A DNA stretch of 64,000 nt from Methylomonas fluvii (GTDB lineage: Bacteria > Pseudomonadota > Gammaproteobacteria > Methylococcales > Methylomonadaceae): positions 992,001 through 1,056,000 of the forward strand of contig NZ_JACXST010000002.1 in assembly GCF_014850975.1 (NCBI RefSeq), given 5' to 3'. Shown here in pieces: positions 37,487-47,418 of this stretch. Position numbers and translations under genes: made by a program. Within the stretch, counting starts at the first letter, position 1; every line of letters starts with the position of its first letter. The notes beneath the pieces were generated by a model. It saw only the letters and a program-made list of their open reading frames with translations. It was not told where the DNA came from and did not search any database.

Positions 37487-38509
37487 ATGCAAGCCTCTTT
37501 AAAGCATCTAAGCATTTGTCTGCTGTTAATGCTTACTCCGGACATTAGCGTCGCGGAACAATCTTTGGCAATTGCCGAGGGCGAACGCTTGCTGGTGCTG
37601 GCGCCGCATCCCGACGACGAAAGTTTAAGCGCTGCCGGACTCAGCCAACAGGTTCTCGCTCAAGGCGGCACGGTGCGCAGCACAGTCGTCACCGCCGGCG
37701 ATGCTTACGTCGGCGCGGTGATGCTGGACAGCGGTAAACGCAACCCGTCGGCAGCGGATTATCTGGACTTTGGCGAAAAGCGGCTGGAAGAGTCGCGGCG
37801 CGCAGCCCAGCTACTCGGCAATGGCTTTATCCATCTGGATTTACTCGGATTCTCGGATGGCAGCATCTATTCGGCGTTGATCTCGCATTGGCGGCGTAAT
37901 CAGCCGATGCGATCCGAATATACCGGCTTTGACCACGTCCCCTACCGGGAAGCCGAAGACCGGGGACTGGCCCAAGACGGCCATGACCTGCTCAACGAGC
38001 TGGTAGCCATTCTGCGCGATACCAATCCGACAATTATCGCCTTCCCGGATGTGATGGAAAACGATTCTGACCATGCCGGTCTGGGCATGTTTACCTTACT
38101 GGCCGTCCATCAGTGGCTATTGGAAGGCCCCACTCCGCACCCACAACCCAAATTACTGGCCTATCTGATTCACTGGCAAGCCGGCTGGCCGACCGGCTCC
38201 AATTGGGGCATTCCACAGGACTGGAGCGATCAACCGCTGGTATTGCCCGCTGATTTGCCGCTGCGCGGCCATAGCCGGGCTTGCGTCAATCTATCGCCTG
38301 CGCAAATCAACTTAAAGCGGGCTGCGCTGGCCGAATACAAAACCCAACAACGCATCATGGGCGACTTTTTATCGGCCTTCGTGCGCAGCAGCGAGTGCTT
38401 TACGCTACTGAAGCCCAACGACGGTAATCGTATCGAACAGGTTTTGGCGCATTGGCGGCAGGTACGCAAGACATTTGATAATCATCCCTTGAGTCGGCGT
38501 AAAATTTGA
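37487..38509 (+). CDS. Exported PIG-L/LmbE-family deacetylase
   Basis: A 340-residue PIG-L family protein with a signal peptide (LSICLLLMLTPDISVA). The zinc site motif is LVLAPHPDDESLSAAG, with the distal His in MENDSDHAGLG. Family members remove N-acetyl groups from GlcNAc-type sugars or similar amides. Export suggests action on periplasmic glycans; the substrate is unknown. It is the last structural gene before the two-component pair and starts 20 nt after the porin stop with AGGAG. Confidence 0.85.
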   Translation: MQASLKHLSICLLLMLTPDISVAEQSLAIAEGERLLVLAPHPDDESLSAAGLSQQVLAQGGTVRSTVVTAGDAYVGAVMLDSGKRNPSAADYLDFGEKRLEESRRAAQLLGNGFIHLDLLGFSDGSIYSALISHWRRNQPMRSEYTGFDHVPYREAEDRGLAQDGHDLLNELVAILRDTNPTIIAFPDVMENDSDHAGLGMFTLLAVHQWLLEGPTPHPQPKLLAYLIHWQAGWPTGSNWGIPQDWSDQPLVLPADLPLRGHSRACVNLSPAQINLKRAALAEYKTQQRIMGDFLSAFVRSSECFTLLKPNDGNRIEQVLAHWRQVRKTFDNHPLSRRKI

Positions 38510-38567
38510 ACGGACCTGCCCGCAAACTGGCGCTACGCTTGGCCGTCAACAACCTGAGATCTCGAAT

Positions 38568-39992
38568 ATGCTAAAACTTTTGCTACGTCCGGTCATTTTC
38601 GTCACGATCGTGATGAGCATATTGGTGATAGGCGAACTGCTGGCCATTGGCCGCCTGACCTGGCGCAATCATCAACGCATCCAGACCATAGAAACCGACA
38701 TCGGCAAAGGCCACCACCTGGAAGAAACAATCTTCGAATTGCTGGAGCTGCAATCGCAACTGGCCTTGCATCGCAGCAATCCTGACCTGTCCGCCGAACA
38801 CCTTAATGACATACAAGACCGCCTGCTGGATTTGCTGCAAGCCCACAACAACGGCACTGACTTCACGATCTCGGTAGATTTGAACACCTTGCAAGCCAAA
38901 TTCGCCGCCGCCAGCAACGGCGACCCGCAGGCGCTGATCGATTCCGTGAATATGATCCGGCAAGTCCTGGATCGGCAAACCAACGAAGAAGAGAAAATGC
39001 TGATCGGCGTTGAGGACGACAGCCAGTTGGAACTGCAACTTGCGGTCATTTTGCCGCTGCTGCTGTTTTGGATAGGCCATTATTTTTTTCGCAACAATGT
39101 ATTGGAGCCGCTGGATGCGCTACGCGATTTATTGTCCGGCCTGGCGGAAGGCGTTAAGCAGCCGATCACCCGCGAAACGGCCGATCCAATTTTGCGCGAC
39201 TTGTTCGACCGCTACAATCACTTGGTCGAGCACTTGATCGAACTGGAACAGGAGCATCTGCATTACACCAATCGCCTGGAGCAGCAAGTGCGGCAGACCA
39301 GTCACGCTTTACTCGAACAAAGCCAGCGCCTGGCTAAAGCAGAGCGCTTGGCAGCCTTGACCGAAATGGCCGCCAGCACCGCCCACGAATTGCGCAATCC
39401 GCTGGCGATTATTCAATTTGCGCTGGAAAATTTGTTGTCCGAAGCCATCGCCCCGGACCTGCGCCAACGTATCGGTCTATTACATAGCGAAGTGCAACGC
39501 TTGACCAACCACCTGAATGACCTGCTGAGCTCGGCGCGCCATGGCAATAAAATTGCCCAGCCTACCGATGTGAATGCAGTGGTCAACGACTTGATCACGC
39601 TATTCAAATACCAAGCCACCGATAAAATCCAATTTACGGTGCAGGGAAAAGCCGACAGTTCCTTGATGCTGCCGGAAATCGAATTCCGCCAAGCACTGTT
39701 AAATTTGTTGCAAAACGCTGTGCAAGCCATCGGCAACCGCAACGGTAGCGTAGAGGTACATATTGCCCAAGATGCCCAACACCTCTCGGTGACGGTGATT
39801 GATAGCGGCGACGGCTTCGATGAGGCCTTTTTGCGGCAAGGCATTCGTCCGTTTGTCAGCTTGAAGGAAAAAGGCAGCGGCTTAGGGCTGGTGATGGTGC
39901 AACGCTTCGCCAAAGACTTGAGCGGCCAACTCAAACTCGACAACGATGCCGCCGGCCACGGCCGAGCAAGCCTGAGCTTACCTTTGACTTGA
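38568..39992 (+). CDS. Sensor histidine kinase of the efflux operon
   Basis: A 474-residue kinase. TM1 (~7-28), a ~125-residue periplasmic helical sensor rich in Leu, Gln and His, TM2 (~155-173), a coiled-coil linker, HisKA with MAASTAHELRNPLAIIQFAL (His near 270) and the ATPase with LLNLLQNAVQAIGN, VIDSGDGFD and KGSGLGLVMVQ. The architecture is like ZraS, the zinc sensor partnered with an NtrC-type regulator. It probably senses periplasmic metal. The regulator gene follows after 88 nt. Confidence 0.9.
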   Translation: MLKLLLRPVIFVTIVMSILVIGELLAIGRLTWRNHQRIQTIETDIGKGHHLEETIFELLELQSQLALHRSNPDLSAEHLNDIQDRLLDLLQAHNNGTDFTISVDLNTLQAKFAAASNGDPQALIDSVNMIRQVLDRQTNEEEKMLIGVEDDSQLELQLAVILPLLLFWIGHYFFRNNVLEPLDALRDLLSGLAEGVKQPITRETADPILRDLFDRYNHLVEHLIELEQEHLHYTNRLEQQVRQTSHALLEQSQRLAKAERLAALTEMAASTAHELRNPLAIIQFALENLLSEAIAPDLRQRIGLLHSEVQRLTNHLNDLLSSARHGNKIAQPTDVNAVVNDLITLFKYQATDKIQFTVQGKADSSLMLPEIEFRQALLNLLQNAVQAIGNRNGSVEVHIAQDAQHLSVTVIDSGDGFDEAFLRQGIRPFVSLKEKGSGLGLVMVQRFAKDLSGQLKLDNDAAGHGRASLSLPLT

Positions 39993-40080
39993 AACGACAC
40001 CCCCGAACAAATTCCAGCAATGCGCCGGCGAATACCCGTCAGTCGCATACAATGCCGTAACTCGCAAACCAGCCATAACC

Positions 40081-41478
40081 ATGATGACCAATACCCTGTT
40101 AATTATCGAAGATGAAGCCCTGTTAGCCTCCGAATTGGCGCGTTACTTTAGCAAGGGTGGCTGGGAAGTCAGCATTGCCCACTCCCTGCAACAAGCCGAA
40201 CAGTTTCTCAGCGGACAAGCGCTGGACCCGCTGGTGGTGTTATCGGACATGAACCTGCCGGACGGGAACGCCCTGGATTTGCTGGAAAAACTCAAACCGG
40301 AAATCGGCAGCAGCGAATGGGTGTTTCTGACTGGCTACGGCAGCGTTGCGGATTCGGTGCGCGCGGTGCGCCTGGGGGCTTACGACTTTATCGAAAAACC
40401 TTGTTCGCTGGACCGGTTGAATCTGTTAGTGGAAGGCGCAGCCCGCAGCGCCCGGGCGCAACGCCGCCTGGAACAACAAACCGCATCGCAAAACCATCAA
40501 TACAGCATCGACAGCTTGATCGGCTCCAGCCCGGCTATGAACCAGTTGCGGGCCATGCTGAAACAAATCGCCAACGTGCCGTTCTCCAGCCTGATCGTCA
40601 GCGGTGAAACCGGCACCGGCAAAGGCATGATCGCCCGGATTCTGCACTATTCCGGCAGCCGCGCCGCTGCACCGCTGGTGGAAATCAACTGCGCCGCCCT
40701 GCCCCGCGAATTATTGGAAGCCGAATTATTCGGTTACGAAGCCGGCGCCTTTACCGGCGCGAAAAAACGCCATCGCGGCCTGTTTGAGCAGGCGCACACC
40801 GGCACGCTGTTTCTGGACGAAATCGGCGAAATGGACCTGGACTTGCAAAGCAAGCTGTTAAAAGCCGTGGAAGATCTACGCATCCGCCGGGTCGGCGGCG
40901 AAGCCGAGATCAGCATTGACGTGCAAATCATCGCCGCCACCAACCTGGACTTGGTGGAAAAAGTAGCTGAAGGCTTATTCCGCCGCGATTTGTACCATCG
41001 TTTAAACGTGATCAATATCCGCATGCCGGCCCTGCGCGAACATAAGCAGGATTTGGATCAATTGGTGCCGCAATTTATCGGCGAATGCAATCGCAAATCG
41101 GCCAAGGCGGTCAGCCACATTCCGGAGCAAGCCTGGCAGATGCTGAAAAGCTACGATTGGCCCGGCAATATCCGTGAATTGCACAATGTACTGGAGAGGT
41201 GCGTATTGCTGTCCAACGATCATAATTTGCCGGTGGAATGGTTGCAGTTACAAGCCCCGCAAGCGACGACCGCCACGCACAACGCCAAAGTCAATCAGGA
41301 AGGCGTATTCATCCCGCTGGACGGCAGCATCAGCCTGCACGAAATGGAAAAATTCATCATTCAGGAAGCCCTGAACCGCAACGACGCCAACGTCACCGGC
41401 GCGGCCCGCATGCTGGGCACCACCCGCGAAACTCTGCGCTACCGGGTACAGAAATATCATCTTAAATGTAAGTTTTAA
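40081..41478 (+). CDS. NtrC/ZraR-type sigma-54 response regulator
   Basis: A 465-residue regulator. The receiver domain has D56 as phospho-acceptor (VVLSDMNLPDG). The AAA+ domain has GETGTGKG, AGAFTGAKK (sigma-54 loop) and LFLDEIGEMD. The C-terminal Fis-type HTH contains VTGAARMLGTTRETLRYRVQK. It partners with the kinase upstream. It is the second sigma-54 activator of this region, so the czcC and bufA1 -24/-12 promoters could respond to either. Confidence 0.92.
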   Translation: MMTNTLLIIEDEALLASELARYFSKGGWEVSIAHSLQQAEQFLSGQALDPLVVLSDMNLPDGNALDLLEKLKPEIGSSEWVFLTGYGSVADSVRAVRLGAYDFIEKPCSLDRLNLLVEGAARSARAQRRLEQQTASQNHQYSIDSLIGSSPAMNQLRAMLKQIANVPFSSLIVSGETGTGKGMIARILHYSGSRAAAPLVEINCAALPRELLEAELFGYEAGAFTGAKKRHRGLFEQAHTGTLFLDEIGEMDLDLQSKLLKAVEDLRIRRVGGEAEISIDVQIIAATNLDLVEKVAEGLFRRDLYHRLNVINIRMPALREHKQDLDQLVPQFIGECNRKSAKAVSHIPEQAWQMLKSYDWPGNIRELHNVLERCVLLSNDHNLPVEWLQLQAPQATTATHNAKVNQEGVFIPLDGSISLHEMEKFIIQEALNRNDANVTGAARMLGTTRETLRYRVQKYHLKCKF

Positions 41479-42178
41479 GCGGAACAGATGTTGGCTGGCT
41501 GATACGCGAGGGATTTATCTCGGGCAAAAAAAATGCGCTCTGCCTGTCCAAAGAACTTCGACCAAGTAGAGCGCCACGTCCACACATGAGAACAGGTAGG
41601 AGTAACAACACAAGCTAAGTGTTGCAAAGTTGATGCCAAATAGCCTATTCCTTGATTTTCCTGGATTTAGAGAGTTATCAGCCGACTTAGAGCCGGTAAA
41701 TTTGCACCAGACACAACCAAAATCCGGCTGTTTTGCACCAGGATGGTTCAATTGACGAGTCAAAGCCGATGATTCTCCTCATGAATCGCAGCATTCGATA
41801 AATTTTGTGGATCGTTCTCGCTCGGAACTCAACGATTGTACAAAATTACGCCAATCAACGAGCTCCCGGCGAGAATGATCGAGAAAAAAGCTCGGCGGTT
41901 TAAACGAAGAACCTCATCGTTCTACAAAAGTTGCCAATCGCTCACGCTCGGAACTCAACGATTGCACAAAATTACACCAATGAACGAGCTCGCGGCGAGA
42001 ATGGCTGAGTTATTTTGGAGATCCGTGGAGAAAAAGGCTCGACGCTTTTAGCAGAAAGCCTGGATAACCAAGTAGGGTTTCCCGCCAACGAATTCGAACA
42101 ACCAAGCCACCAAAGTCCGACATCTGGCGCTCAAACAATCAAACCGCGTAGGTACAAAAACTGTGTCCACCCTCGGCT
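41479..42178. other. Gene-free, repeat-bearing region
   Basis: About 700 nt with no convincing gene. It carries the two 58-bp direct repeats described separately. A 71-codon frame (41836..42051) spans both repeats and ends KKARRF, but it lacks a good start; I do not call it. Confidence 0.45.
41820..42003. repeat. Two 58-bp direct repeats, period 126 nt
   Basis: Copies at 41820-41877 and 41946-42003 begin GCTCGGAACTCAACGATTG and end GGCGAGAATG, with four mismatches. A weaker match (GAAAAAAGCTCGGCGGTTT / GAAAAAGGCTCGACGCTTT) continues after each. The period of 126 equals 42 codons, so one frame reads as a protein repeat (GTQRL-KITP-NELxARM), but no start codon supports it. Confidence 0.75.
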
Positions 42179-43258
42179 TTATTGAAGCTTCCTTTTAAGG
42201 TACTTTTGAGCTGGAATTTCAATATAACGATAGGTTATAAATGAGAGCACGAATATTATGAACATCAAAGAAAAATACTTTAATATTGAAACATTCATAG
42301 GACTATAGTTACTTGACAGCGCGCCAAAAACATAAACACCATAAAACAAGTATGCCTTATAAATAATCCAATGATTGAGGTAAATCGAATAAGACAGCGT
42401 ACCAAGAAGTACAAATATTCGTGTATTTAACAGTTTCGCTAGGAAGCCACAATCACTCGCTGTTGAATACAATAACAAGCCAAAGGAAACAATAACCACC
42501 GAGTGGCTCAAGCTAAAATGCATCGCAAACAATACGCCACTCCCGCCTATTAACTGCAAGCTCGTAGCAACCCCATAGTCAGTAACCGGCATTTCCTTAT
42601 ATACTATAAAAATAAAAATACCCAACATAAAGCCTGCAAAACAACGAATAACAACAAAACCGTCTTTCTCACCATAATATATTAAATACAACGCGATAGA
42701 TAAACCAACAACTATCATGCCAACAAAAAATATATTGAACCGTAGCCATTTTATTATAAAAGGAAACACTAAATAGCAAGCCATCTCCGTACTAATACTC
42801 CAGGCAGGACTGTTCAAGGGTGCCAAGGTCAAATCAGATAAGCTCCAGCCCTGAATTAAAAGCAAACTCGCAATTAAGCTTTCAAAACTTACACCAGGCA
42901 TACCAACCACTTCACGCCGATAAAAGTAAAAAGAGAACTCTAAAAAAAGGTATAAAATAAGTGTAAAAAGATGAAGAGGATAAACTCTAGAAAAGCGTGC
43001 AACGTAAAAAGATTTAATCAAACTACTCTTATAATCATACAAAAACAATGAAGCGTATACATACGAAATAATATACCCGCTCAAAATAAAAAAGAAATCT
43101 ACCCATAAGTACCCCATACTAAAAAAAGACGTTACCGAATCAAGAGCCACACCTTTATCGTAAGATATTTCCCTAATATGAAAAAACACAACCAATACCG
43201 CAGCAACCCCTCTCAGAGAGTGATGAGAAACAATAGTTTTTCGATACCGATTATCCAT
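42179..43258 (-). CDS. OafA-type membrane acyltransferase (acyltransferase 3 family)
   Basis: A 359-residue polytopic protein with ~10 TM helices. The family motifs are HHSLRGVAAVLVVFFHIREI (catalytic His region), GYLWVDFFFILSGYII, and LNSPAWSISTEMACYLVFPF. Such enzymes transfer acetyl or other acyl groups to sugars of LPS, capsule or exported glycans. The gene is markedly AT-rich compared with its neighbours, which suggests recent acquisition. No glycan synthesis genes are nearby. Confidence 0.9.
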   Translation of the reverse strand: MDNRYRKTIVSHHSLRGVAAVLVVFFHIREISYDKGVALDSVTSFFSMGYLWVDFFFILSGYIISYVYASLFLYDYKSSLIKSFYVARFSRVYPLHLFTLILYLFLEFSFYFYRREVVGMPGVSFESLIASLLLIQGWSLSDLTLAPLNSPAWSISTEMACYLVFPFIIKWLRFNIFFVGMIVVGLSIALYLIYYGEKDGFVVIRCFAGFMLGIFIFIVYKEMPVTDYGVATSLQLIGGSGVLFAMHFSLSHSVVIVSFGLLLYSTASDCGFLAKLLNTRIFVLLGTLSYSIYLNHWIIYKAYLFYGVYVFGALSSNYSPMNVSILKYFSLMFIIFVLSFITYRYIEIPAQKYLKRKLQ

Positions 43259-43400
43259 TCTTAAATAAGCACCTTACAAAAAGTTAACATGTATTTTTAG
43301 CCAAACCCATGTCCAATTTCATCTATAGCGTTTTCAACGCTCATCGGGAGTAAATATTTTGCAAGGCAGGCATTCATATTTGATTTTATATCATAGTAAT

Positions 43401-43759
43401 TCATTCCGGTTTAGCTCTGGGCTGTAGGACGACCAACAAATCCCAATACGCTTTTGTTTTCTTGGCGTTGTGAATCGATGCGTTATCCAAAATCGCCACC
43501 AAGGGCTTGTTAAAACCTTCGATCAAGGCCACCAGAAAACCAAAGAACCAGAAATATTCACTTAATGCCACAGTTTAATCAGCATGGCCCGGTCGGATGA
43601 AAGTAAATGACTTATGACATCCATCCACTGCGCGTGCGTGGCGCTCACTGTATGAACATCACCGCTTTTCGCCCAAGCAGAATGATTCGGCGGTTGTGGC
43701 GCAAATCCGGCGGCATCCCCGTAGGCCAACTCGATGTATCCGGCTTCCGTATTCGGCAA
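43401..43759 (-). pseudogene. IS630-family transposase remnant
   Basis: Minus-strand translation shows two IS630-like pieces. One is GYIELAYGDAAGFAPQPPNH and following residues in frame at 43562..43759. The other is GFNKPLVAILDNASIHNAKK (the second catalytic-Asp region) at ~43450-43540, after an intervening stop. Both ends of the transposase are missing, so this is a relic. Confidence 0.7.
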
Positions 43760-43805
43760 TTTACGACGTTTTATAGGGCGCGTTTACAATGGCGTAATGG
43801 GCCAC

Positions 43806-44240
43806 ATGATTTAATGCCAACATACGGCGCAATACGGCTACGCCTATTGACGTCCTACGAATTGCGCCTTACGGCCTCGTTCTTAAACTTACCCCGGATT
43901 ACAACCATGAGAAAATTGGTTTTTAGTACACTACTGGTCGCCATCACCCAGTTTAGCCACGCCAAGCCTCCGGAAGCCCGCTCCCTGCCACTGGAGCAGA
44001 TCAGTATCGAACACATCGACCTTCAAGGCCAGATCCGGACCTGGAAACTGAATAAGGTGTGTATCGACCAGCAAGCTTACCTACTGCTGATGAAAGGTTT
44101 GACCGAACCGATCAGCATCTCGCCGTCCTTCAAAGACGGGAAACCGGAGCAATGCCGGGTTGCAGACTAAAACCGGAAATGATTTAAGGCCAAAATACGG
44201 CGCAATACGGCTACGCCTATTGACGCCCTACGAATTGCGC
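43806..44240. repeat. 62-bp direct repeats flanking a small exported-protein gene
   Basis: Copies at 43806-43867 and 44179-44240 share ATGATTTAA, ATACGGCGCAATACGGCTAC, GCCTATTGACG and CCTACGAATTGCGC. Each contains an internal inverted repeat GGCGCAAT...ATTGCGC(C), like a dispersed intergenic palindrome. The period is 373 nt with an 87-codon gene in between. Confidence 0.7.
43907..44170 (+). CDS. Small exported protein, 87 aa
   Basis: ATG 43907 opens a signal peptide (MRKLVFSTLLVAITQFSHA). The mature part is ~68 residues: KPPEARSLPLEQISIEHIDL, then TWKLNKVCIDQQAYLLLMKG and KPEQCRVAD, with two Cys able to form one disulfide. The frame is open further upstream (43607), but that part overlaps a repeat and the IS relic. 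I do not recognise the family. It lies between two copies of a 62-bp repeat. Confidence 0.6.
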   Translation: MRKLVFSTLLVAITQFSHAKPPEARSLPLEQISIEHIDLQGQIRTWKLNKVCIDQQAYLLLMKGLTEPISISPSFKDGKPEQCRVAD

Positions 44241-44554
44241 TTTCAGGCCTTTGGGTTTGGAACAGTTTTGCTCCCGTATGCCGCGCCGAGCACCGGAGCT
44301 TTTGAACGGATCAGCCCTTTAGGGGCGCCGCAGGGATGCGGCGCGTTGCCGAAGGGGCAGGAAGCCCCTTTCGGCAACCCCGTTCAAAAGCGAGGAGCGC
44401 AGGGAATAAGCGGCATCCGGGTGTCTTTTCTTTTGGATACTTTTCTTTGGACAAGCAAAGAAAAGTATCTCGGCTGTCGGGCCGAGACCCGACATTAAAA
44501 TAAGCCGTGGCATATTCCAAAACATGCGTACGATTACGCTATCGCTAATCGTAC
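44241..44554. repeat. Dispersed-repeat-like segment with two strong hairpins
   Basis: No gene. It contains a GTTGCCGAAGGGGC / GCCCCTTTCGGCAAC stem (one bulge, ~44344-44378) and a perfect 14-bp inverted repeat GATACTTTTCTTTG / CAAAGAAAAGTATC (44436-44449, 44456-44469). Segments like this recur between genes in many proteobacterial genomes and give rise to spurious ORFs on both strands. Copy number here cannot be seen. Confidence 0.5.
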
Positions 44555-45583
44555 CTACGCGGGCTGAGCTGCATCTTCCAGGCTGAACCCTAATGCAAGC
44601 ACAGAATCGTTACTAATCCTTTGATTCTCCTCAATGGGAAGATCGTACTTTTCTGTAAGTTCATTGAGATGGAGAAAATTGAGCATTATGATTTCGGCAA
44701 GCGGTTTTGTTTCGTACTCAATTTTTAATTTGTTTTTATTTGTTTTATCAACTTCTACGCTAATGACATTAGTTAAGCAAGTTAGAAGCCACGTAAGAGT
44801 TGTGTTATTTTCTGGATTTGCACAAAAAAAGAACCAATATTTTATTTTTGGTTCAGCTTTTTTCGCCCATCTCCTAACTTCTCTGATTTCCCATAACTCC
44901 CTTTTATCGAAGAAATATCCTTCTACAGAAACAACTATCTTACCTTGAAGGCGGATTGATAGCTCATCATTAGAAAGAATACGTTTAATAAACTCCGCCA
45001 ATGGCTTTACATTGAGCGACTCAATATCTTTCCGTGATACCGAGTAATGAACGTAATCGGCCACCTTTAGAGCTTTAATCATTTCCCAGTGCTCACTTGC
45101 TTTGCCTAAAAAATCAACCGGATCACCAACAAGCTCTAAGAGTGCATCCTTACTATGAGACGAAAATTTGTTTCGTCTAGGAATATTAATTTTCCAGTTT
45201 TTATCAGTCTTTTCTGTTTTTTCTATTAAAAATTGATCCCAGTAGCATTCCCTGCTTTCTGGGTCACAGATTATTATGATTACTGGAAAAGGTGCGTTGC
45301 AGTAATAATTTAGATGCTTGTTTTCTCCATAAAAAGTAAATCCGGTTTTGGTCTTTGTCTTGAAAAACGATTCTCCGCATTTTATTTGGGCCGCAATAAC
45401 CTGACCCGTGACAGATCCATTTTCAGTAACAATCTCAATGTATGCATCTATTCCAAAATCATATTCCCCATTATTTCGCTTGAATATGAACTTCATATCG
45501 TCATTTACAACTTTGGATACCAAATTCACCCCTATATCCCCTGTGTTACTTGAGCGTAAATAGGTAGGAAATATATTACTCAT
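44555..45583 (-). CDS. DUF4365-domain protein, nuclease-like
   Basis: A 342-residue protein. The N-terminal ~150 residues fit DUF4365: TGDIGVNLVSKVVND, NNGEYDFGIDAYIEIV, VTGQVIAAQIKCGESFF and NYYCNAPFPVIIIICDPES. The D...E...QxK spacing resembles a PD-(D/E)XK nuclease core. The C-terminal ~190 residues are unassigned. DUF4365 occurs in restriction- and defence-associated proteins, so a defence role is possible. The gene is AT-rich, has no partner methylase nearby and sits among repeats. Confidence 0.7.
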   Translation of the reverse strand: MSNIFPTYLRSSNTGDIGVNLVSKVVNDDMKFIFKRNNGEYDFGIDAYIEIVTENGSVTGQVIAAQIKCGESFFKTKTKTGFTFYGENKHLNYYCNAPFPVIIIICDPESRECYWDQFLIEKTEKTDKNWKINIPRRNKFSSHSKDALLELVGDPVDFLGKASEHWEMIKALKVADYVHYSVSRKDIESLNVKPLAEFIKRILSNDELSIRLQGKIVVSVEGYFFDKRELWEIREVRRWAKKAEPKIKYWFFFCANPENNTTLTWLLTCLTNVISVEVDKTNKNKLKIEYETKPLAEIIMLNFLHLNELTEKYDLPIEENQRISNDSVLALGFSLEDAAQPA

Positions 45584-45648
45584 AATTTTATTGCTCGCAA
45601 ATCCTAACAGGGAATAAAAAGCTTCTGAATATCATCCCAACAATCTCC

Positions 45649-47418
45649 CTACACCACTAACCTCGGCACCGCCGACAACAACTTCTGAGTATACGGATGC
45701 TCCGGCGCCCCACAAACTTTCGCAGTCAAACCTTCCTCCACAATCGTCCCCTTATACATCACCACAGTCCGATCACTCAAATACTCCACCACCCCAATGT
45801 TATGCGTAATAAACAACAAGGTTAGATTCCGCCGCCGACGAATATCCAGCAGCAATTGCAGAATTTCCGCCTGCACCGACACGTCCAGCGCACTGGTAAT
45901 TTCGTCGCACACCACAAACTCCGGATTCAAGGCCAAAGCCCGCGCCAAGCCGATCCGTTGCCGCTGGCCGCCGGAAAATTCGTGCGGGTAGCGCCAAAGT
46001 GATTCGCGACTGAGTTGCATGTCTTCCAGCAGTTGCCCGGCCAGTTCGATGCGCTGTTCATGACTGGCACCGATGCCATGCACCTTCATCGGTTCGGTCA
46101 GCGTGGTTTCCACTAGCAAACGCGGATTGAGCGAGGATTGCGGGTCTTGAAAGGCGATCTGCATCTTGCGGCGCAGCGGCCGCAGTTCTCGGGCGGACAA
46201 GCCGGTGAGTTCTTGACCGTCGATGCGGATGCTGCCGGCAGTCGGCAGTTCCAGTTGCAATACCGCTCGCCCCAACGTGGTCTTGCCGCAGCCGGACTCG
46301 CCGACCAAGGCGACGATTTCGCCGCGCGGAATATCCAGCGATACCTCGTCCACGGCTTTGACGTAATCGACTGTTTGCCGGAATACCCCCTTCTTGATGG
46401 GAAACCAGACTTTCAAATCGCGGATTTGGATTAAGTTATCGACTTCCGCTTCACCCTGGGCGGCATTTTGGCTGGCCTGCCGCCGCAAACCAACACGATT
46501 CAAAACCGACAATAAGCGCCTATCACTATCGCTCAGGTTCTCGTCATCCGCCAACGCCGGCGGCAGATCGACGACTTCCGGAACTGAAGGATTGGCACCA
46601 ACTGCCGCCCTGCCCGGCTTAGCCAGATTCTCCGGCACGGCGGCCAGCAATTGTTGGGTATAGGGATGCTGCGGCGTGCGCAACACGGTTTGGCAGGCAC
46701 CAACTTCCACCAATTTGCCTTGCTGCATCACCCCCACCCAATGCGCCATCTGCGCCACCACACCAAAATCGTGGGTGATGAACAACATGCTCATACCGGT
46801 GTCGTCCTGAAGCTTGCGCATCAGGCGCAGAATCTCGGCTTGCACCGTAACATCCAGGGCCGTGGTCGGTTCGTCGGCGATCAGCAATTGCGGCTCGCAA
46901 GCCAGGGCCATGGCGATCATCACCCGTTGCCGTTGACCGCCGGAGAGTTGATGCGGATAGTCACGAAAGCGGCTGGCAGCATTGGGAATTTGCACTTGTT
47001 CCAATGCCTTGATAGTACGCTCGGTGGCTTCCGCATCGTCCATATCGGGATGGTGCAATTGCAGGGCTTCGGTGATTTGCTCGCCGATGCTCATCACCGG
47101 GTTCAAGGAGGTCATCGGCTCCTGAAATATCATCGCGATTTTTAAGCCGCGCACCGCGCGGATGCCCGGATCGTCCAGGGTTAACAAATCCTGGCCGTTC
47201 AACAAAATCTCGCCGCTGGGGTGCGAAGCTACCCCATCCGGCAATAAACGGATCACCGACAAAGCGCTGACCGATTTGCCGCTGCCCGACTCGCCGACCA
47301 AGCAAAAGGTTTGGCCTTTGGGAATGCTGAAACTGATGTCGTCCACCGCTTTGACTTCACCGCCGCCGGACCTCAGATAAGTGCGCAGGTTGCGGACTTC
47401 CAACAAGGGCTGGCTCAT
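45649..47418 (-). CDS. yejF: Oligopeptide ABC transporter double ATPase, YejF type
   Basis: A 589-residue protein with two ABC ATPase domains. N half: Walker A GESGSGKS, signature LSGGQRQR, Walker [14 protein letters not shown] half: [28 protein letters not shown]. Each is followed by the OppD/F-type C-terminal region ([24 protein letters not shown]). It drives the peptide permease encoded upstream; its start overlaps yejE by 4 nt. Confidence 0.93.
   Translation of the reverse strand: MSQPLLEVRNLRTYLRSGGGEVKAVDDISFSIPKGQTFCLVGESGSGKSVSALSVIRLLPDGVASHPSGEILLNGQDLLTLDDPGIRAVRGLKIAMIFQEPMTSLNPVMSIGEQITEALQLHHPDMDDAEATERTIKALEQVQIPNAASRFRDYPHQLSGGQRQRVMIAMALACEPQLLIADEPTTALDVTVQAEILRLMRKLQDDTGMSMLFITHDFGVVAQMAHWVGVMQQGKLVEVGACQTVLRTPQHPYTQQLLAAVPENLAKPGRAAVGANPSVPEVVDLPPALADDENLSDSDRRLLSVLNRVGLRRQASQNAAQGEAEVDNLIQIRDLKVWFPIKKGVFRQTVDYVKAVDEVSLDIPRGEIVALVGESGCGKTTLGRAVLQLELPTAGSIRIDGQELTGLSARELRPLRRKMQIAFQDPQSSLNPRLLVETTLTEPMKVHGIGASHEQRIELAGQLLEDMQLSRESLWRYPHEFSGGQRQRIGLARALALNPEFVVCDEITSALDVSVQAEILQLLLDIRRRRNLTLLFITHNIGVVEYLSDRTVVMYKGTIVEEGLTAKVCGAPEHPYTQKLLSAVPRLVV

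Noticed and set aside
41836..42051. 71-codon frame spanning the 58-bp repeats
   Set aside because: No ATG with ribosome site; the protein repeat follows trivially from the DNA repeat period being a multiple of three.
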